NCBI GenBank assembly: GCA_964385195.1
Contig: CAYLOC010000021.1
Coordinates: 1-24,410 of the forward strand
Direction of reading: 5' to 3'
DNA: 24,410 nucleotides
Source of the DNA: CAYLOC01 sp964385195
Lineage (GTDB): Bacteria > Actinomycetota > Actinomycetes > Propionibacteriales > Nocardioidaceae
Positions 1 through 8,144 of the stretch are shown piece by piece. The position numbers and the translations under genes are program-made. The first letter of the stretch is position 1. Each line of letters begins with the position of its first letter. The notes under the pieces were generated by a model. It had not been told where the DNA came from and did no database searches. It worked only from the letters and a program-made list of their open reading frames with translations.

Positions 1-712
1 TCTTACCGTCGAGCATCACCGTCGGCGTACCGTTCACCCCGTCCTTGGAGGCGGACTCGGTGGCGCTGGCGGTCCAGTCCTTGTACTTCTCGTTGACGAT
101 GCACGACTTCACCCCCGCCCCCTTCGCACCAGACTGATGCGCATAGGTCACCAGCTGACTATCCGGCAGACCACTACCGCCCTCCTTGGGCTGGTTGGCG
201 TACAACGTGTCATGGAACCTCTTAAACGCCTGCACCCCCGCATCGTCCATCACACACGCAGCAGCATTAAGCGCCCGGGTGGAATACTGACCGTTCTTAT
301 CGGTATTGAGGAACGCGATCGGACGATACTCCACCTTCAGCTTCCCCTGGTCCACGAACTTATCCAGCATCGTGCCGTAGGCATCCTCAAACGCCTTACA
401 GATCGGACACTGGAAGTCCTCATAGACCACCATGGTCGCCGGAGCCGACTTCTGCCCGACCACGAACCCATACTTCTGCGTCGTACCGGCCACCCCGCCC
501 TTCCCGGTCGAGGCCACCTTCTCACCAGACCGGTTCCCCTGCACCAACACCACCACCACGACAACGATGACGATGATCGCGACCACCGCGCTGCCGATCA
601 CCAGCACCCGGCGACGCCGCTCGGCAGCCTGCTGCTGCCGACGAAGCTCCGCAGCCTTCTTCGCCGCCGCGGTGCGGTACTCAGCCGTACGCCGCTTGTT
701 CGTCTTCGCCAT
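1..712 (-). CDS. Membrane-anchored DsbA-like thioredoxin-fold protein (3' end cut by window)
   Basis: Extracytoplasmic thiol-disulfide oxidoreductase of the DsbA/thioredoxin_4 type, probably anchored in the cytoplasmic membrane. About 237 residues are visible and the frame is still open at position 1, so the C-terminus lies outside. Visible parts are a Lys/Arg/Ala-rich cytoplasmic head (residues 1-35), one Ile/Val-rich transmembrane segment (about 36-56), a Gly-rich linker, then the fold starting near VVYEDFQCPICKAF. The redox motif is CPIC (C101, C104). The cis-proline loop is seen as NGTPTVMLDGK at the cut edge. A third and fourth Cys (AACVMDD and KSCIVNE) lie in the helical insertion. The ATG at 710-712 lies 12 bases after the stop of the MauE-like gene, so the two are probably co-transcribed. 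DsbA-type function follows from fold and motif; substrates are unknown. Confidence 0.9.
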   Translation of the reverse strand, partial: MAKTNKRRTAEYRTAAAKKAAELRRQQQAAERRRRVLVIGSAVVAIIVIVVVVVVLVQGNRSGEKVASTGKGGVAGTTQKYGFVVGQKSAPATMVVYEDFQCPICKAFEDAYGTMLDKFVDQGKLKVEYRPIAFLNTDKNGQYSTRALNAAACVMDDAGVQAFKRFHDTLYANQPKEGGSGLPDSQLVTYAHQSGAKGAGVKSCIVNEKYKDWTASATESASKDGVNGTPTVMLDGK

Positions 713-724
713 ACCTGCCGATCC

Positions 725-1216
725 TCACTCGTTTGCTTCTGCGATGGGGGGAACGATCACATGATCCAGCGAGAGCCTGCTCCGCGGCCATCGGGCCAGG
801 CATACGGAGAGGAACAGCAGGCCCACATCGCGGGCGATCTCCCAGGGGTACTTCGCGGTGGCGTTGACGTCTAAGCCACCACCTCCAAAGCATCCACAGT
901 CTATCTGGAGCCCACGAGCCCAGGCCGAGGAGATCCCGATGATGAACGCCACGAACAACAGCCCGGAGATCACCGACACGATGCGCACTCCGAGGCCGAG
1001 GACCAACAAGCCCCCGATGACGATCTCCAGCGCCGGCAGTCCGTGACCGACCACCGGCACGACCGCCTCCGGCAGGAGCCGGTAGGCCCGCACCGCGCGC
1101 ACTGCGGCCGCGGGATCGCCCAACTTCAAGACTCCGGCGGCGATCCACACGCCCCCGACCAGAAGCCGCGCGGCAATACTCGCCCAGGGCCACGTCAGCC
1201 GCAAGAACGCCGTCAC
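725..1216 (-). CDS. MauE/DoxX-like integral membrane redox protein
   Basis: A 163-residue membrane protein of the MauE/DoxX type with about four hydrophobic segments (roughly residues 12-30, 48-68, 70-97 and 128-143). The conserved thiol motif IDCGCFGGG places C107 and C109 in the loop after the third segment. In related proteins such a Cys pair is thought to pass electrons or disulfides across the membrane. I chose the GTG at 1216 because a purine-rich ribosome site (GGAGAGGAG) lies just upstream. The frame stays open further upstream, but that extension runs antisense into orn and is unlike any membrane protein. It sits directly before the DsbA-like gene, which suggests a two-protein thiol relay, MauE-like protein to DsbA-like protein. 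The functional pairing is inference; the family call is good. Confidence 0.82.
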   Translation of the reverse strand: MTAFLRLTWPWASIAARLLVGGVWIAAGVLKLGDPAAAVRAVRAYRLLPEAVVPVVGHGLPALEIVIGGLLVLGLGVRIVSVISGLLFVAFIIGISSAWARGLQIDCGCFGGGGLDVNATAKYPWEIARDVGLLFLSVCLARWPRSRLSLDHVIVPPIAEANE

Positions 1217-1385
1217 AAGGCTCCTCTCCTGGATCACTCCCGTCCCGATCGTAACCAACGTTCCGCAACCGCCGGACGTTCCGTCCCCCGGTATGCCGAG
1301 TTTGTACCGGACAAAACGGTCAGAGGCGGGCAGCGCCTCCGCACCGGACGGCTGCCCGCCGGCAGGTCGTCGTAGGCTTGCGCAG
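1217..1385. promoter_or_regulatory. Divergent intergenic region between the MauE/DsbA pair and orn
   Basis: This 169-base gap must hold the promoters of both diverging units. I see no convincing -35/-10 pair. Two symmetric elements are visible: TTTGT-ACCGG-ACAAA at 1301-1315, and a 9-bp perfect inverted repeat GGCGGGCAG (1325-1333) / CTGCCCGCC (1352-1360) with an 18-base loop, which would fold in the 5' leader of orn if transcription starts upstream of it. Confidence 0.45.
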
Positions 1386-2009
1386 GTGAATGACAAGCTG
1401 GTGTGGATCGACTGCGAGATGACCGGGCTGGACCCGGTCAACGACGCGCTCATCGAGGTGGCGGCGCTCGTCACCGACTTCGAGTTGGAGGTGCTCGGGG
1501 ACGGAGTCGACGTCGTGATCAAGCCACCCGCTGCGGCGGTCCAGCAGATGGACAAGGTCGTCCGTGACATGCACACCCGCTCGGGGCTCCTCGACCAGCT
1601 CGACGATGGGATGGACATGGCCGCGGCGGAGCAGGCCGTGCTGGAGTACGTCGGTCAGTACGTGACCGAGCCGCGCAAGGCGCCGCTCGCCGGCAACTCG
1701 GTGGGTACCGACCGACTGTTCATCTCCCGTGACATGCCGGCCCTCGACGCCCTGCTGCACTACCGGATCGTCGACGTGTCCTCGGTCAAAGAGCTGGCCA
1801 AGCGGTGGTATCCGCGGGTGTACTATGCCAGCCCGGAGAAGGCCGGGAACCACCGTGCGCTGGCAGACATCCGGGAGAGCATCGAGGAGCTGCGGTACTA
1901 CCGGTCCACGGTGTTCGTCCCCCAGCCCGGTCCCGACTCCGACACCGCCCGCAGGCTCGCCGACGAGCACGGCGGCTCCCTCAGCGGGGGTGAACAGGCC
2001 GGTTCCTGA
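1386..2009 (+). CDS. orn: Oligoribonuclease
   Basis: 3'-to-5' exoribonuclease of the DEDDh superfamily that hydrolyses di- and short oligoribonucleotides (and pGpG from c-di-GMP turnover) to mononucleotides in the cytoplasm. All five catalytic positions are visible: D9 and E11 in WIDCEMTGLD, D109 in NSVGTDRLFI, and H156 and D161 in NHRALADI. The length of 207 residues is close to the usual 180-210, with an acidic, Ser/Gly-rich tail. The GTG at 1386 gives the normal N-terminus (VNDKLVWIDCEM). An in-frame ATG at 1293 would add about 31 residues without resemblance to the family. The ribosome site before the GTG is weak. The gene stands alone and is followed by tRNA-His. Confidence 0.96.
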   Translation: MNDKLVWIDCEMTGLDPVNDALIEVAALVTDFELEVLGDGVDVVIKPPAAAVQQMDKVVRDMHTRSGLLDQLDDGMDMAAAEQAVLEYVGQYVTEPRKAPLAGNSVGTDRLFISRDMPALDALLHYRIVDVSSVKELAKRWYPRVYYASPEKAGNHRALADIRESIEELRYYRSTVFVPQPGPDSDTARRLADEHGGSLSGGEQAGS

Positions 2010-2033
2010 CCCGGCCCGGAGACCGGCTACACT
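2006..2033 (+). promoter_or_regulatory. Possible promoter for tRNA-His
   Basis: CTGACC (2006-2011) and TACACT (2028-2033) are separated by 16 bases and overlap the end of orn. TACACT is a frequent -10 form at actinobacterial stable-RNA promoters. A start near 2040 would give a leader of about 95 bases before the tRNA. The -35 match is only partial. Confidence 0.35.
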
Positions 2034-2064
2034 TTGAGCGAGCCTGGTCGTTGACCGGCTCTAT

Positions 2065-2136
2065 ATGTTGTGTGGATGTTGTGTGGCCCGCCTCGCGGCC
2101 CCGGTTGCACAGCACTTGGTTTGCACAGCACTTGGT
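2065..2136 (+). repeat. Two short perfect tandem duplications in front of tRNA-His
   Basis: ATGTTGTGTGG occurs twice head to tail (2065-2075, 2076-2086). TTGCACAGCACTTGGT also occurs twice head to tail (2105-2120, 2121-2136). The second copy of the 16-mer runs into the first bases of the tRNA (G-1 at 2134). Both lie in the presumed 5' leader of the tRNA precursor. Confidence 0.85.
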
Positions 2137-2210
2137 GGGTGTAGCTCAGCTGGTAGAGCACCTGGTTGTGGTCCAGGTGGCCGCGGGTTCGAATCCCGTC
2201 ACTCACCCCA
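2134..2210 (+). tRNA. tRNA-His (anticodon GTG)
   Basis: A complete cloverleaf. The acceptor stem GTGGGTG (2135-2141) pairs with CACTCAC (2200-2206). The extra G-1 at 2134 faces C73 at 2207, the hallmark of bacterial tRNA-His. The anticodon stem is CCTGG/CCAGG with loop TTGTGGT, giving anticodon GTG. The T arm is GCGGG-TTCGAAT-CCCGT. The 3' CCA (2208-2210) is encoded. Confidence 0.97.
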
Positions 2211-2216
2211 AAAGGA

Positions 2217-2234
2217 ACCCCATCGCGGCGGGGT
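2217..2234 (+). terminator. Possible terminator hairpin after tRNA-His
   Basis: ACCCC (2217-2221) pairs with GGGGT (2230-2234) across an 8-base loop, seven bases after the tRNA. No U-tract follows, so it would be an actinobacterial-style hairpin without a tail, or merely a 3'-end processing structure. Confidence 0.35.
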
Positions 2235-2248
2235 GGGACCGGCGGACC

Positions 2249-2896
2249 TCAGTCCTGGTGCTTACTGAGGACCTTTCCGGTAGCAGCGTCGACCGCGACC
2301 TCGTACTTGGTGTGCTGGGAGTACACGTCGGCCTCCCAGACGGTCGTCCCGTGATGACTGTCGAGCCCGAGCTCGGTCACCCTGCCGTTCGTCACCTGCT
2401 CCGCGGCGATGCGGGCGGCCCTCTCAAAGCCCACCTCCGCATCGGAGATCCGACGCTGGTGCTTCTTCCGGTCGCTGGCGTCATCGGACTCCTTCGTTGG
2501 ACCGTTGAGGATCTGCCGCCCGTCCTGCGAGACGTGCATCTCATGTTCGACGCCATCGCTGGTGACCACCTGGACCTCCCAGCGAGCACCGTTCCCCTCA
2601 GTCTCGATGGCGATGACGGTGCTGCCAGACACCTTCTGCTGGGCCACGCGGCCCGCGCGGAGGAGTGCCTCCGGTGTCGACCCACCCCGCTTCGAGGGCG
2701 ACTGAGGTCCGCTGGTCGCCGGACTGTCCGGTGCCGGGGTCGTCGGCACCACCGACGCGCCGTTGGTCTGGTGCGGGCCACTGCTCGAGGTGTTCTGCCC
2801 CGACGACGTGTCCGCACCGCCACTGCACCCGACAAGCACGAAGCAGAGGGCGGCAGTGAGCAGCGAGAAGGTACGGCGACCAGGCGAACGGTTCAT
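2249..2896 (-). CDS. PepSY-domain lipoprotein
   Basis: A secreted lipoprotein of 215 residues. The signal peptide (MNRSPGRRTFSLLTAALCFV) ends in a lipobox, LVGC, with the lipidated cysteine at C24. A Ser/Thr/Pro/Gly-rich low-complexity linker covers residues 25-75. Two PepSY-like repeats follow (about 76-132 and 150-213), each ending in a strand pattern of the type WEVQVVTSDGVEHEMHVSQDG / WEADVYSQHTKYEVAVDAATG. PepSY domains are small extracytoplasmic modules often linked to protease inhibition or envelope sensing; the role here is unknown. I chose the ATG at 2896, which puts the basic n-region at the N-terminus; a GTG at 2914 would add six residues. It faces tRNA-His tail to tail and lies 84 bases downstream of the uricase stop, so it may have its own promoter. 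Confidence 0.88.
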   Translation of the reverse strand: MNRSPGRRTFSLLTAALCFVLVGCSGGADTSSGQNTSSSGPHQTNGASVVPTTPAPDSPATSGPQSPSKRGGSTPEALLRAGRVAQQKVSGSTVIAIETEGNGARWEVQVVTSDGVEHEMHVSQDGRQILNGPTKESDDASDRKKHQRRISDAEVGFERAARIAAEQVTNGRVTELGLDSHHGTTVWEADVYSQHTKYEVAVDAATGKVLSKHQD

Positions 2897-2980
2897 ACCT
2901 GCCACCGTAACCACGAACGCACGTGTGCAAAACGGCCCCGACTCCAGGATGACGGACTGGTGTTCGTCGCAGACGGTGGG

Positions 2981-3886
2981 TCAGTGGAACCCCGGCACCG
3001 TCTGCCATGCCAGGCCCGGGTCGGGTGCGTCGTCGCGGGTGACGGTCGCCTCGATCAGCCCGTAGGGACGGTCGGCGGCGTGGAACACCTCTCCGGGGTT
3101 GTCCACGCCGAACGGGGCGAGGTCGACCAGGAAATGGTGCTTGTTGGGTGCGGAGAACCGGATCTCCGCCACCTCGTCATGAGCGGACAGCACCGCCTTG
3201 CCCATCTCGTACAGCGAGTGCTGCAGGGCATGGCTGTAGACATTGGCGAACGTGGCCAACATGGTGTGCTTGATGGCGTCATACGCCGTGTCCCAGTCGA
3301 CATCGCGGCGGGCATAACGCCATCGGGCGACCAGCGATGTGGCAAGGATGCGGTCATCGGCCTCCTCCAGCGTGGTGTACTTGTCCTTCAGGTATCCCTT
3401 GAACTGCGACCCGGTGCTCTTCAGGATGACCAGATCCTTCAGCCCCGATACCACCCACGCCTCCCGGTCCGGGCCCGTACCAGCGACGTTGACGACCGTC
3501 GTACGCACGTCCTGTCCGCTACGGACGAACGAGTGGTCGTGCCCGTCGTCGCCCACCGGGATCCGTCCCCATGCATACTCGTCGATCGCCACCCGTGCCG
3601 CGTGCACGGAGTCTGCGGAGCTGACGAAGTGGTCGGCGAGAGTCAGCGCGAAGTCCTCGATGGCCGCGATGCCCTCCTCCTTCGCGAAGGACAGGATCGT
3701 GTTCTTCTGGCTGTCGGTCGGCAGGACACCGCGCTGGTCACCCTCGACGTGCGCAGCATCGAAGTCGCCGCGCAGCTGCGAGGAGACGCTGAGGTCGTGG
3801 ATCCGGTGCCGGTCCGTGTCACGGTCGACGCGGACGAGCCGGACCTCGGCCTTCCCGTACTGGTTGGGGCCCAAGACGATGCCCAT
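2981..3886 (-). CDS. uox: Uricase (urate oxidase)
   Basis: Cofactor-free urate oxidase that converts urate and O2 to 5-hydroxyisourate and H2O2. Its 301 residues match the usual length and the two tandem T-fold halves. Active-site signatures are visible: K12 in PNQYGKAEV, T57-D58 in GVLPTDSQKNT, F162 in TGSQFKGYLKD, and N248/H250 in SAPNKHHFLVDL. The ATG at 3886 is preceded by AGGGAG with 8-base spacing. It starts 4 bases after the stop of the HIU hydrolase gene, the enzyme that uses its product, and is the last gene of the malic enzyme-malate synthase-hiuH-uricase operon. No peroxisomal-type tail is relevant; the protein should be cytoplasmic. The identification is firm. Confidence 0.97.
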   Translation of the reverse strand: MGIVLGPNQYGKAEVRLVRVDRDTDRHRIHDLSVSSQLRGDFDAAHVEGDQRGVLPTDSQKNTILSFAKEEGIAAIEDFALTLADHFVSSADSVHAARVAIDEYAWGRIPVGDDGHDHSFVRSGQDVRTTVVNVAGTGPDREAWVVSGLKDLVILKSTGSQFKGYLKDKYTTLEEADDRILATSLVARWRYARRDVDWDTAYDAIKHTMLATFANVYSHALQHSLYEMGKAVLSAHDEVAEIRFSAPNKHHFLVDLAPFGVDNPGEVFHAADRPYGLIEATVTRDDAPDPGLAWQTVPGFH

Positions 3887-3890
3887 GGCG

Positions 3891-4217
3891 CTAGCTCCCT
3901 CGGTAGGTCGAATAGGCGAACGGGCTCAGGAGCAGCGGCACGTGATAGTGCTCCGCCGGATCGTGGACCACAAAGCTGATCACGACTTCGGGGAAGAAGG
4001 GCTCCTGGGTCGATGCGGAGTAGCCGGCAACGTCGAACACCAACCGGTACATCCCCGCCTCGACGGGATCGGTCAACGAAGCAACGCGGCCGTCGTCGTC
4101 GGTAGCCGCTGTTGCCACCACCCGGCAGGCGTCGTCGGTCACCTTCTCCAGCCGTACGCCGACCCCGGCGGCAGGACGGCCCCGGGCGGTATCGAGCACA
4201 TGCGTGGAGATCCCCAC
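3891..4217 (-). CDS. hiuH: 5-hydroxyisourate hydrolase (transthyretin-like)
   Basis: HIU hydrolase opens 5-hydroxyisourate, the unstable uricase product, to OHCU. It is 108 residues long, typical for the family, and cytoplasmic. The N-terminal signature STHVLDTARGRPA carries H6, DGRV gives R44, the late EHYHVPLLLSP carries H92, and the chain ends in YRGS, the tetrapeptide that separates HIU hydrolases from true transthyretins. The start is GTG at 4217 with an AAGGAGGG ribosome site that overlaps the malate synthase stop codon, so translation is probably linked to the upstream gene. The partner OHCU decarboxylase, often encoded beside or fused to this enzyme, is absent from the window. Confidence 0.96.
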   Translation of the reverse strand: MGISTHVLDTARGRPAAGVGVRLEKVTDDACRVVATAATDDDGRVASLTDPVEAGMYRLVFDVAGYSASTQEPFFPEVVISFVVHDPAEHYHVPLLLSPFAYSTYRGS

Positions 4218-4228
4218 CGGACCCTCCT

Positions 4229-5830
4229 TCAGTCCTGGACCGTCTGGTACGCAGGCAGGGTCAGGAAGTCGGCGTACTCGTCGGCGAGGGCGATCTCCTC
4301 GAACAGCCGCCGTGCGGTCCGGTAGTGGCCGGCGTCGAAGGCGTCGGTGCCGACCTCGTCCTTGATGCCGGTCATCTCCGAGTCCAGCAGTGCGCGCACC
4401 AGGTCCTTGGTGACCGGGCGTCCGTCGTCAAGGGTCTGCTGGTTGTGCAGCCACTGCCAGATCTGGGAGCGGGAGATCTCGGTGGTCGCGGCGTCCTCCA
4501 TCAGGTTGAAGATGCCCACCGCCCCCTGGCCACCGAGCCAGGCGGCGAGGTAGCGCAGCGAGACGCCGATGTTGTTGCGCAGACCGGCCTCAGTGACGGC
4601 ACCGGGGGTGGCCTTGATGTTGAGCAGGTCCGCAGCCGAGATGTCGACGTCGTCGCGGAGACGGTCCAACTGGTTCGGCTTGTCCCCGAGGACGGAGTCG
4701 AACACCTCCGCGCACAACGGCACCAGGTCCGGGTGTGCGACCCAGGACCCGTCGAAACCATCGCCGGCCTCGCGTTCCTTGTCCTCGCGGACCTTGGCGA
4801 AGGCAACCTCGTTGACCTGTGCATCGCGCCGGCTGGGGATGAACGCGGCCATACCGCCGATCGCGAACGCCCCGCGCTTGTGACACGTGCGCACCAGCAG
4901 CTCGGTGTAGGCACGCATGAACGGGGCTGTCATCGTGACGCTGTTGCGGTCGGGCAGGACGAAGTCCGCACCGGAGTCGCGGAAGTACTTGATCAGGCTG
5001 AACTGGTAGTCCCACCGGCCCGCGTTCAGTCCCGATGCGTGCTCGCGCAGCTCGTAGAGGATCTCCTCCATGCAAAACGCTGCAGGGATCGTCTCGATCA
5101 GCACCGTCGCCCGGACCGAGCCGTGCGGTACGTCGCAGCGCTGCTCTGCGTAGGAGAACACCTCGTCCCACAGCCGCGCCTCCAGGTGGCTCTCCATCTT
5201 CGGCAGGTAGAAGTACGGGCCACTGTCGCGGGAGAGCAGCTCCGCAGCGTTGTGGTAGAAGTACAGCCCGAAGTCGACCAAGGCTCCCACCATCGGGCTC
5301 CCGTCCACCCGCAGGTGCGGCTCGTCGAAATGCCATCCGCGCGGCCGCATCACGATCGTCGCGAGCCGCTGGTCGGTGCGTAGCGTGTACGCCTTGCCCT
5401 CGGGACTGGTGAACGAGATCGTCCGCCGTACCGCGTCGTGGAGGTTGACCTGGCCACCGATCACGTTGCGCCAGTGCGGGGTGTTGGCGTCCTCCAGGTC
5501 CGCCAGCCACACCCGGGCACCGGAGTTCAACGCGTTGATCGTCATCTTCGCGTCCGTCGGCCCGGTCATCTCCACCCGCCGGTCCACCAGGTCCGGGGGT
5601 GCCGTGGCCACCGACCAGTCAGCCTCCCGGACGTCCTTGGTCTCCGGCAGGAAGTCCAGGCGGTGGGTACGGGCGACCTCGGCGCGGTGCTGCCGCCGCA
5701 GCTCGAGCAGCTCATTCCTTCTGGCAGCGAACCGCTCATGGAGCTCGGCCAGGAACGCCAACGCGTCGGGGGTCAGGATCTCTGCAGACCGCTCCACGTC
5801 GTAGGGAGCGGAGATGGTGACGTCAGGCAT
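4229..5830 (-). CDS. aceB: Malate synthase A
   Basis: Condenses glyoxylate with acetyl-CoA and water to malate and CoA. Its 533 residues fit the short malate synthase A form, not the roughly 720-residue G form. The family signature REHASGLNAGRWDY spans residues 262-275, and the acidic catalytic segment NLMEDAATTEISRSQIW starts at 442. Further matches include the VWLADLEDANTPHW and RPRGWHF segments. The ATG at 5830 follows AGAGGAA and lies 9 bases after the malic enzyme stop. Placement between malic enzyme and the uricolytic genes suggests it consumes glyoxylate from allantoate breakdown, not from isocitrate lyase, which is not seen here. Streptomyces carries an aceB gene in its AllR-controlled allantoin regulon, which supports this reading. 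Confidence 0.97.
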   Translation of the reverse strand: MPDVTISAPYDVERSAEILTPDALAFLAELHERFAARRNELLELRRQHRAEVARTHRLDFLPETKDVREADWSVATAPPDLVDRRVEMTGPTDAKMTINALNSGARVWLADLEDANTPHWRNVIGGQVNLHDAVRRTISFTSPEGKAYTLRTDQRLATIVMRPRGWHFDEPHLRVDGSPMVGALVDFGLYFYHNAAELLSRDSGPYFYLPKMESHLEARLWDEVFSYAEQRCDVPHGSVRATVLIETIPAAFCMEEILYELREHASGLNAGRWDYQFSLIKYFRDSGADFVLPDRNSVTMTAPFMRAYTELLVRTCHKRGAFAIGGMAAFIPSRRDAQVNEVAFAKVREDKEREAGDGFDGSWVAHPDLVPLCAEVFDSVLGDKPNQLDRLRDDVDISAADLLNIKATPGAVTEAGLRNNIGVSLRYLAAWLGGQGAVGIFNLMEDAATTEISRSQIWQWLHNQQTLDDGRPVTKDLVRALLDSEMTGIKDEVGTDAFDAGHYRTARRLFEEIALADEYADFLTLPAYQTVQD

Positions 5831-5839
5831 GGGTTCCTC

Positions 5840-7227
<1,388 letters not shown>

Positions 7228-7228
<1 letters not shown>

Positions 7229-7256
7229 CGACCCACCGCCTTCCGCCTGCTAGTAT
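7228..7256 (+). promoter_or_regulatory. Possible promoter of the IclR-type regulator
   Basis: TCGACC (7228-7233) and TAGTAT (7251-7256) are separated by 17 bases. The -10 is good and the -35 is moderate. A start near 7263 would give a leader of about 70 bases before the GTG at 7333, with the palindrome at 7276-7292 just downstream of the start. The -35 overlaps the malic enzyme start codon. Confidence 0.4.
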
Positions 7257-7268
7257 TTCTGTGTACGG

Positions 7269-7296
7269 ATACTATCTTCCTGAAGACGGAAGTCAA
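7269..7296 (-). promoter_or_regulatory. Promoter of the malic enzyme-aceB-hiuH-uricase operon
   Basis: On the minus strand TTGACT (7296-7291) and TAGTAT (7274-7269) are separated by 16 bases, close to the sigma-70 type consensus. Transcription would begin near 7262, about 33 bases before the ATG at 7228. It is one of the best -35/-10 pairs in the window. Confidence 0.65.
7276..7292. promoter_or_regulatory. Candidate operator (palindrome between -35 and -10)
   Basis: CTTCC (7276-7280) and GGAAG (7288-7292) form a 5-bp inverted repeat with a 7-base spacer, lying wholly within the spacer of the malic enzyme promoter. Inside it, CTTC-CT-GAAG (7276-7285) is a second small inverted repeat. A protein bound here would block RNA polymerase. 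The neighbouring IclR-type regulator is the natural candidate; that assignment is inference. Confidence 0.5.
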
Positions 7297-7332
7297 CCGA
7301 AGCGTCGGCGTCCGGACCGATACGGAGGAACC

Positions 7333-8133
7333 GTGACGAGAGGCGGCACCGCGCCCGTCGAGACAAGGACGGGCGGCATCCAGTCCATCGGCCGCGCCTT
7401 CCTCGTGCTGGAGACGATCGCCGAGGCCGGCGGGGTCCTGGGGCTGTCCCAGCTCGCGACCGCCTGCGACCTGCCGCTGGCCACGATCCACCGGCAGGTA
7501 CGCACCCTGGTCGACCTGGGCTACCTCCACCAGGACGCGTCCCGGCGGTACTCCCTGAGCCCACGGTTGATCCGGCTCGGCGAAAGTTCGGCCCAGATGC
7601 TGCACACGTTCGCCCGGCCGCACCTGGCCCGGTTGGTCGAGGAGATCGGCGAGACCGCCAACCTCGCCCGACTCGACGGCGACGCGGTCGTGTACGTCGC
7701 CCAGGCCCCCGGTCGGCACTCCATGCGGATGTTCACCGAGGTGGGGCGCCGCGTCTCCCCCCACTGCACCGGGGTCGGCAAGGTGCTGCTGGCACACCTG
7801 GAGCCCGACGCGGCCGAGGCGATGGTCTCCCGGATCGACATGCCCGCAGAGACTGAGTACACCATCACCGACCCCACCGTGCTGCTGCACCAGTTGAAGG
7901 GGGTGCGCGAACGGGGGTACGCCGTCGACGACGGTGAGCAGGAGGTCGGCGTCCGATGCCTCGCCGTACCGGTTCCCGACGCACCGACCCCACTAGCGCT
8001 GTCCATCTCCGGACCCGCCACCCGGATGGACGAGGACCTGCGTCAGCGCGCGATCCCTGAGATGACCGCGGCGGCCCAGGCCCTCGCGAGCGACCTCCGC
8101 GATGGCGCAGCGCAGCCCGGACCCGACGCCTGA
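7333..8133 (+). CDS. allR: IclR-family transcriptional regulator, probably AllR-like
   Basis: A 266-residue IclR-type regulator. The winged helix-turn-helix lies at about residues 15-75 (GGIQSIGRAFLVLETIA, then LSQLATACDLPLATIHRQVRTLV and the YSLSPRLIRLG wing). The effector-binding domain at about 90-255 contains SPHCTGVGKVLLA and VGVRCLAVPV, both typical of the family. The GTG at 7333 has a strong GGAGGAA ribosome site. It diverges from the malic enzyme operon and meets the allantoicase gene tail to tail 11 bases away. In Streptomyces, AllR (an IclR protein) represses allantoinase, allantoicase and malate synthase genes and is released by an allantoin-pathway intermediate. The same gene neighbourhood here supports an AllR-like role, but the ligand is not proven. 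Confidence 0.88.
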   Translation: MTRGGTAPVETRTGGIQSIGRAFLVLETIAEAGGVLGLSQLATACDLPLATIHRQVRTLVDLGYLHQDASRRYSLSPRLIRLGESSAQMLHTFARPHLARLVEEIGETANLARLDGDAVVYVAQAPGRHSMRMFTEVGRRVSPHCTGVGKVLLAHLEPDAAEAMVSRIDMPAETEYTITDPTVLLHQLKGVRERGYAVDDGEQEVGVRCLAVPVPDAPTPLALSISGPATRMDEDLRQRAIPEMTAAAQALASDLRDGAAQPGPDA

Positions 8134-8144
8134 CGAGCGTCGAC

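Noticed and set aside
2134..2210. tRNA-His as an integration (att) site for a mobile element
   Set aside because: I see no second copy of the tRNA 3' end in the window and no integrase or phage gene.
2051..3979. A 642-codon plus-strand frame spanning tRNA-His and antisense to the PepSY and uricase genes
   Set aside because: It runs through the tRNA, and the minus-strand genes are clearly real. No domain is recognisable.
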